Origin: Oxalobacter formigenes | GTDB lineage: Bacteria; Pseudomonadota; Gammaproteobacteria; Burkholderiales; Burkholderiaceae_D | Reading direction: 5' to 3' | Length of the DNA: 64,000 nucleotides | NCBI RefSeq assembly: GCF_002127965.1 | Contig: NZ_CP018787.1 | Coordinates: 1,426,001 to 1,490,000, forward strand | Shown: piece by piece, positions 60,748 through 64,000 of the stretch | Layout of the letters: each line of letters opens with the position of its first letter | Position numbering within the stretch: the first letter of the stretch is position 1 | Made by a program: the position numbers and the translations under genes | The notes under the pieces: generated by a model | Seen by the model: the letters and a program-made list of their open reading frames with translations, nothing else | What the model was told of the DNA's origin: nothing | Databases searched by the model: none

Positions 60748-61704
60748 ATGGACATGTTCGACTCACGATCTGCTGTCCCCATGCTGATCGGGGTCGAAAG
60801 CGGGCCTTTTGACGATGAGGCCTGGATTTATGAACTGAAACTGGACGGCGAACGGACACTGGCCTATCTGGACAGGAATGGCACTTTACTGGTCAACAAG
60901 CGTTCTGTCAGGCTGCTTGCCAAATTCCCCGAACTGGCTACCCTGAATGACTCTGTTTCCCGACGGTGCATTCTGGACGGCGAACTGATCATCGTCGATG
61001 AAAACGGGCATCCGGATTTCGAGGAAGTGAAACGCCGGTCCCTAATGACCCGGACAATGGCGATTGAACGGGCCGCAGCCATGCGGCCTGTCGTTTTCGT
61101 CGCTTTTGACATCCTTTACGATACGGACAGGGAAATCATTCACCTTCCCCTGATGGAACGGAAAGCCATTCTTGCCGATGTAGTCCGGGACAATGCGCAA
61201 ATGTCCGTCGCACGATATGTTTCAACGCAGGGAATCGCTTTTTACGATTTGGCGAAAGAAAGGCGTCTGGAAGGCATTATCGCCAAACGCAAGGACAGTC
61301 TCTATTCGCCCGGCAAACGGACGAAAGACTGGGTCAAGATCAAGAACCTGATGGACGACGATTACATTATCTGTGGTTATGTTTCCAATGCTGAATACGT
61401 TGTCAGTCTGGTATTGGGACAATATGACCGTTCCGGACGGATTATCTACAAGGGACGTGTGACCCTGGGAAAAGCGTCTGAAGATTTCGCGCTGATCGAA
61501 AAACAGCCGAAAGTGAAGTCCTGGCCTTTTCCTGAAAAGCCGCCCGCGTATGTCGACAATGCCACCTGGATCCGTCCGAAACTGGTTTGCAAGGTCGCTT
61601 TCATGGCGCGAAACCATAACGGCCTGATGCGGCAGCCGGTATACAGGGGCTTGCGGCCGGACAAGACTGCCAAAGAAACCCGTGAACCGGAAATCATGGA
61701 CTGA
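60748..61704 (+). CDS. ATP-dependent DNA ligase (LigD ligase domain type)
   Basis: 318 residues from ATG 60748 with AAAGG upstream; a TTG at 60733 is less likely. The nucleotidyl lysine lies in ELKLDGER (Lys31). Motifs DGELI, LEGIIAKRKDS and DWVKIKN follow, with a C-terminal OB-fold. It lacks the polymerase and phosphoesterase domains of full LigD, so the system is minimal. Confidence 0.95.
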   Translation: MDMFDSRSAVPMLIGVESGPFDDEAWIYELKLDGERTLAYLDRNGTLLVNKRSVRLLAKFPELATLNDSVSRRCILDGELIIVDENGHPDFEEVKRRSLMTRTMAIERAAAMRPVVFVAFDILYDTDREIIHLPLMERKAILADVVRDNAQMSVARYVSTQGIAFYDLAKERRLEGIIAKRKDSLYSPGKRTKDWVKIKNLMDDDYIICGYVSNAEYVVSLVLGQYDRSGRIIYKGRVTLGKASEDFALIEKQPKVKSWPFPEKPPAYVDNATWIRPKLVCKVAFMARNHNGLMRQPVYRGLRPDKTAKETREPEIMD

Positions 61705-61827
61705 TCCACTTTCTTTACAGTCTTGACCTTTCTATGCAGTGTTGGAAAAACTGCCAGAAAGCCTGAAGCGGCGAAACCCGTTCAAATTCGTCAGGAAATG
61801 AAGTAAAATTGCCAGCTCTGGTCGTTA

Positions 61828-61914
61828 GCGAGGGTGGCGAAATTGGTAGACGCACCAGGTTTAGGTCCTGACGCCAGTGATGGTGTAGGGGTTCGAGTCC
61901 CCTCCCTCGCACCA
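61828..61914 (+). tRNA. tRNA-Leu (UAG)
   Basis: 87 bases including encoded CCA. Acceptor stem GCGAGGG/CCCTCGC, anticodon loop TTTAGGT giving UAG, long variable arm (typical of tRNA-Leu) and T-loop GGTTCGAGTCC. Likely integration target for the element to its right. Confidence 0.97.
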
Positions 61915-62118
61915 TTAAGCTATTGATTTTAAATGGCTTTTCAAAAAATAATGTCAAAAAAAGACCTGAAACAGGCATAAAAATGACATGGTTTGCCAGT
62001 ATTTTGTCTGCCTCTTTATCCTTTATCCCATCCTTCTTCAGACCCTTACCATAAACAGGGTGACCACCCGGTTCGGGATGTCAAAATAGACGATTCAGCA
62101 GTCAATCATTTCCGTTCA

Positions 62119-62673
62119 TCAGCCATCAATCCCGACGGCTTCTCCCATAACGACGTAACGGTTCACTACTGAAATGACGTAAAATTTATTGGCTTCCGTG
62201 GTCAAATCGCCAATCAGTTTGTGACTTGTCTGAATATCGATTTCAACCGGCGTGTTTCCGGTCGAAAAATATATGCTCGATTCGAGATGGCCGTCAGGCA
62301 GCGATGTCACGATGACTTTCTTTACTTCCCCTAACTGGTAAACCCTGTTTTCTTCGACAACTACGACGCTTTGTCCACTACCGCCATTTTCCGGTACCGT
62401 ACCAGTAATGGTGACGACTTCGGGAACCGTTCTGAATCGGTCAGGATTCGCTGCATCATAAGGTGTATAACCCAGTGCGTCGATGATGTCTGCCGGGGAC
62501 ATGGACAAATCGATGCCCAGCGCTTCCCTTGCGGCTGCCTTGTCATCGCTGTCCGTGCCAAGTAAAGCTGACAGATAATCTCTCAGTTCACCTAGCGCGG
62601 CTTTCATCTCTCTGGTACTGGTTTTGGGTGTCTTGCTGCCGTCAAGCAGGGATTTTTCCGGTAATTTCGTCAT
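62119..62673 (-). CDS. Phage tail-fibre-associated protein
   Basis: 184 residues from ATG 62673 (GGAG 8 bases before). DSDDKAAAREALGIDL and PADIIDALGYTPYDAANPDRF are the KAAAREALG- and DALGYTP-type segments of phage tail fibres and fibre adapters. It is the last gene of a leftward unit that follows the BspA-like gene. No integrase seen. Confidence 0.7.
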   Translation of the reverse strand: MTKLPEKSLLDGSKTPKTSTREMKAALGELRDYLSALLGTDSDDKAAAREALGIDLSMSPADIIDALGYTPYDAANPDRFRTVPEVVTITGTVPENGGSGQSVVVVEENRVYQLGEVKKVIVTSLPDGHLESSIYFSTGNTPVEIDIQTSHKLIGDLTTEANKFYVISVVNRYVVMGEAVGIDG

Positions 62674-62685
62674 TGTTTTCTCCAT

Positions 62686-62715
62686 AAAAAAACCTCCGCG
62701 GAGGGAGGCTGGTCG
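62686..62715 (-). terminator. Terminator after the BspA-like gene
   Basis: Minus strand: CCTCC-CTCCGC-GGAGG then TTTTTTT, just before the 62119-62673 start. Confidence 0.7.
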
Positions 62716-62759
62716 TTTGAATGTGAATTGTCTTTTTGTGGCGGTTTGTGAAACGTTCG

Positions 62760-64000
62760 CTATTTCCAGCTTGCCGGAATCTGGCTGTAGTTGGACAGCG
62801 AATTGGCCGAGTTGCCGTTTCCGCCGAAGCAACCCGACGTGGTGGGTGTCGTTGAAAAACTGCAATTCCACAATTCCGGTGCACATCCCGTTTCAGTTCC
62901 GTATGAGTAGGACCCTCTTGAAAAGCAATTGGTGAAATTGATTGTTTCAGCGGAGGCAAAACGGCTCCCGGCATGGATGGTGTCGTCAGTGAATAACTCG
63001 CTTGCCAATACCAGACTGGTACATGCGTTGAAACAGCTGGAAAAATCGGTGACCAGACTGTTTCTGGCGAACAGACCTGAAGGGACTGTTTTCAGTTTGT
63101 TGCAATAGTAATAACAGTTTGAAAAGCTCGTGGCGGCGAGATTGGTGTCGAATATCCCTGAAGGTAATTCCGTCAGGGCCATGCACATTGAAAATGTCCG
63201 GTCGAAAAGCCGGGCCGCACTGCAGTTTCTGAAAACGGAAGAAGGAATATCGACAAGTGCCTTGCAACTGGCAAAACAGCTTGAAAATTTAACGGCACCT
63301 GTGCAATCCGCAAATATTTCATCGGAAATCGATGGCAGGTTTGTACAGTTTGCAAAGCACTGGGAAAAGTCCGTGACGCTGGCAAAGCCTTTGAAAAATG
63401 CCGGTGGAATGATCAACAGTGCAGAACATCCATTGAAACACATGGCAAACGAAGTGGCTTTGCTGCAATTGTCAAAAAGTCCTGCCGGGATGGATTCCAG
63501 CGTCTGGCATCCTGAAAAGGTCTGGGTGAAAGTTATCACATTCGTAGAGGTGTTGAACAGGCCTTCAGGGATCGCCGCCAACCTGGCACAGCCGGAAAAA
63601 CACTGGGAGAATGTCGTCACTTTATCGCAATGATCAAACAAGCCATCGGGAATGGTTTCCAGTGAATTGCAGTTCATGAAGGTTTGCGAAAAATTGGTGA
63701 CGCTGCTATTGGTATCGAAAAGACCCGAAGGAATGGTTTTCAGGTTTGTACAGGTACTGAAACAGCTGTAGTACGTCGAGACATTGACGAAATCACTGAA
63801 CAGACCAGCGGGCAATGCTGTCAGACCGGTGCAATTGCCGAAGGACTGGAACATGTTGGTGTTTTTCGTGCATCCGGCAAACACGGTCGAAGGCAGGTTC
63901 TTCAGACTGGTGCAGTTGTAGAAGCATTTGTTAAATGAAGTGATATTCGGGTTCTGGCTGAAGAGATTGCCACAGACATTCCCCAGATTGGTGCAATTGG
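62760..64000 (-). CDS. Cys-rich BspA-type leucine-rich-repeat protein (partial, runs off right edge)
   Basis: Open from the right window edge to its stop at 62760, so only the C-terminal part of more than 410 residues is visible. It is built of about 24-residue repeats of the form L-x-x-I/L-P-x-x-L/I-F with following C-F-x-x-C (SLETIPDGLFDHCDKVTTF). The two cysteines per repeat suggest stacked disulfides. Its likely role is a surface or tail-fibre adhesin; context with a tail-fibre-like gene favours phage origin. The end has a G/N/S-rich stretch (GCFGGNGNSANSL). Confidence 0.8.
   Translation of the reverse strand, partial: NCTNLGNVCGNLFSQNPNITSFNKCFYNCTSLKNLPSTVFAGCTKNTNMFQSFGNCTGLTALPAGLFSDFVNVSTYYSCFSTCTNLKTIPSGLFDTNSSVTNFSQTFMNCNSLETIPDGLFDHCDKVTTFSQCFSGCARLAAIPEGLFNTSTNVITFTQTFSGCQTLESIPAGLFDNCSKATSFAMCFNGCSALLIIPPAFFKGFASVTDFSQCFANCTNLPSISDEIFADCTGAVKFSSCFASCKALVDIPSSVFRNCSAARLFDRTFSMCMALTELPSGIFDTNLAATSFSNCYYYCNKLKTVPSGLFARNSLVTDFSSCFNACTSLVLASELFTDDTIHAGSRFASAETINFTNCFSRGSYSYGTETGCAPELWNCSFSTTPTTSGCFGGNGNSANSLSNYSQIPASWK

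Noticed and set aside
1-64000. CRISPR arrays
   Set aside because: No series of regularly spaced direct repeats of CRISPR type was found. The short iterons at 7475-7750 are contiguous and partly inverted.

Overview
This is a roughly 50% GC window from a betaproteobacterial chromosome. Malonate decarboxylase genes, a recC-recB-recD locus, NlpE-like and Sel1 proteins and low-complexity phage genes together suggest an Oxalobacter-like member of the Oxalobacteraceae. That assignment is an inference from gene content and protein style; no 16S or other marker is present.

Positions 1 to about 20,750 are a lambdoid-type prophage that continues past the left edge. Its late genes run leftward: a Q-like regulator, an AT-rich unknown gene bounded by terminators, a tail-Z-like protein, a candidate cos region, terminase small and large subunits, a gpW-like joiner, the portal, and a prohead protease cut by the window edge. 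The replication block is also leftward: a Cro-like protein, a YmfL-like regulator, a BRO-N protein, a KilA-N protein and a P4-alpha-type primase-helicase followed by GTGAACAGT iterons. A C4-type antisense RNA with two target pairs lies between the BRO-N and KilA-N genes. An HI1419/HI1420-type toxin-antitoxin pair sits on the opposite strand inside this block. A short CI-like repressor and two operator clusters control the switch. Rightward from it runs an early operon of small zinc proteins, two methyltransferase-like proteins, a Gp37/Gp68-family protein, SSB and an AlpA/Xis-like protein. No integrase is seen.

Positions 21,000 to 33,000 hold host genes: an S24 repressor, an SDR dehydrogenase, an NlpE-like lipoprotein, a glutamine amidotransferase and a LysR regulator. 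The LysR gene converges on the complete malonate decarboxylase operon mdcABCDE-GH, which has no linked transporter. An Ogt-type DNA repair protein follows. A higA antitoxin remnant lies between the LysR gene and mdcH.

Positions 33,000 to 44,600 carry an autotransporter with one in-frame stop in its barrel, GNAT acetyltransferases, an ornithine/alanine racemase-like enzyme, a Sel1 protein, a large unknown repeat protein, a CCG-domain protein, EamA and AEC transporters and a GlcG-like protein. The AEC transporter could serve malonate uptake.

Positions 44,700 to 61,700 are rich in DNA repair genes. RecC-RecB-RecD overlap as an operon. After some unknown membrane and small genes come a DUF302 protein, a secreted PLD-type nuclease, and a cluster of a divergent SSB, Ku, a small QRAxxYSQW protein and an ATP-dependent ligase, which looks like a bacterial end-joining module. 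A tRNA-Leu(UAG) at 61,828 is followed by leftward tail-fibre-like genes with Cys-rich BspA-type repeats, probably the edge of a second prophage or integrated element.
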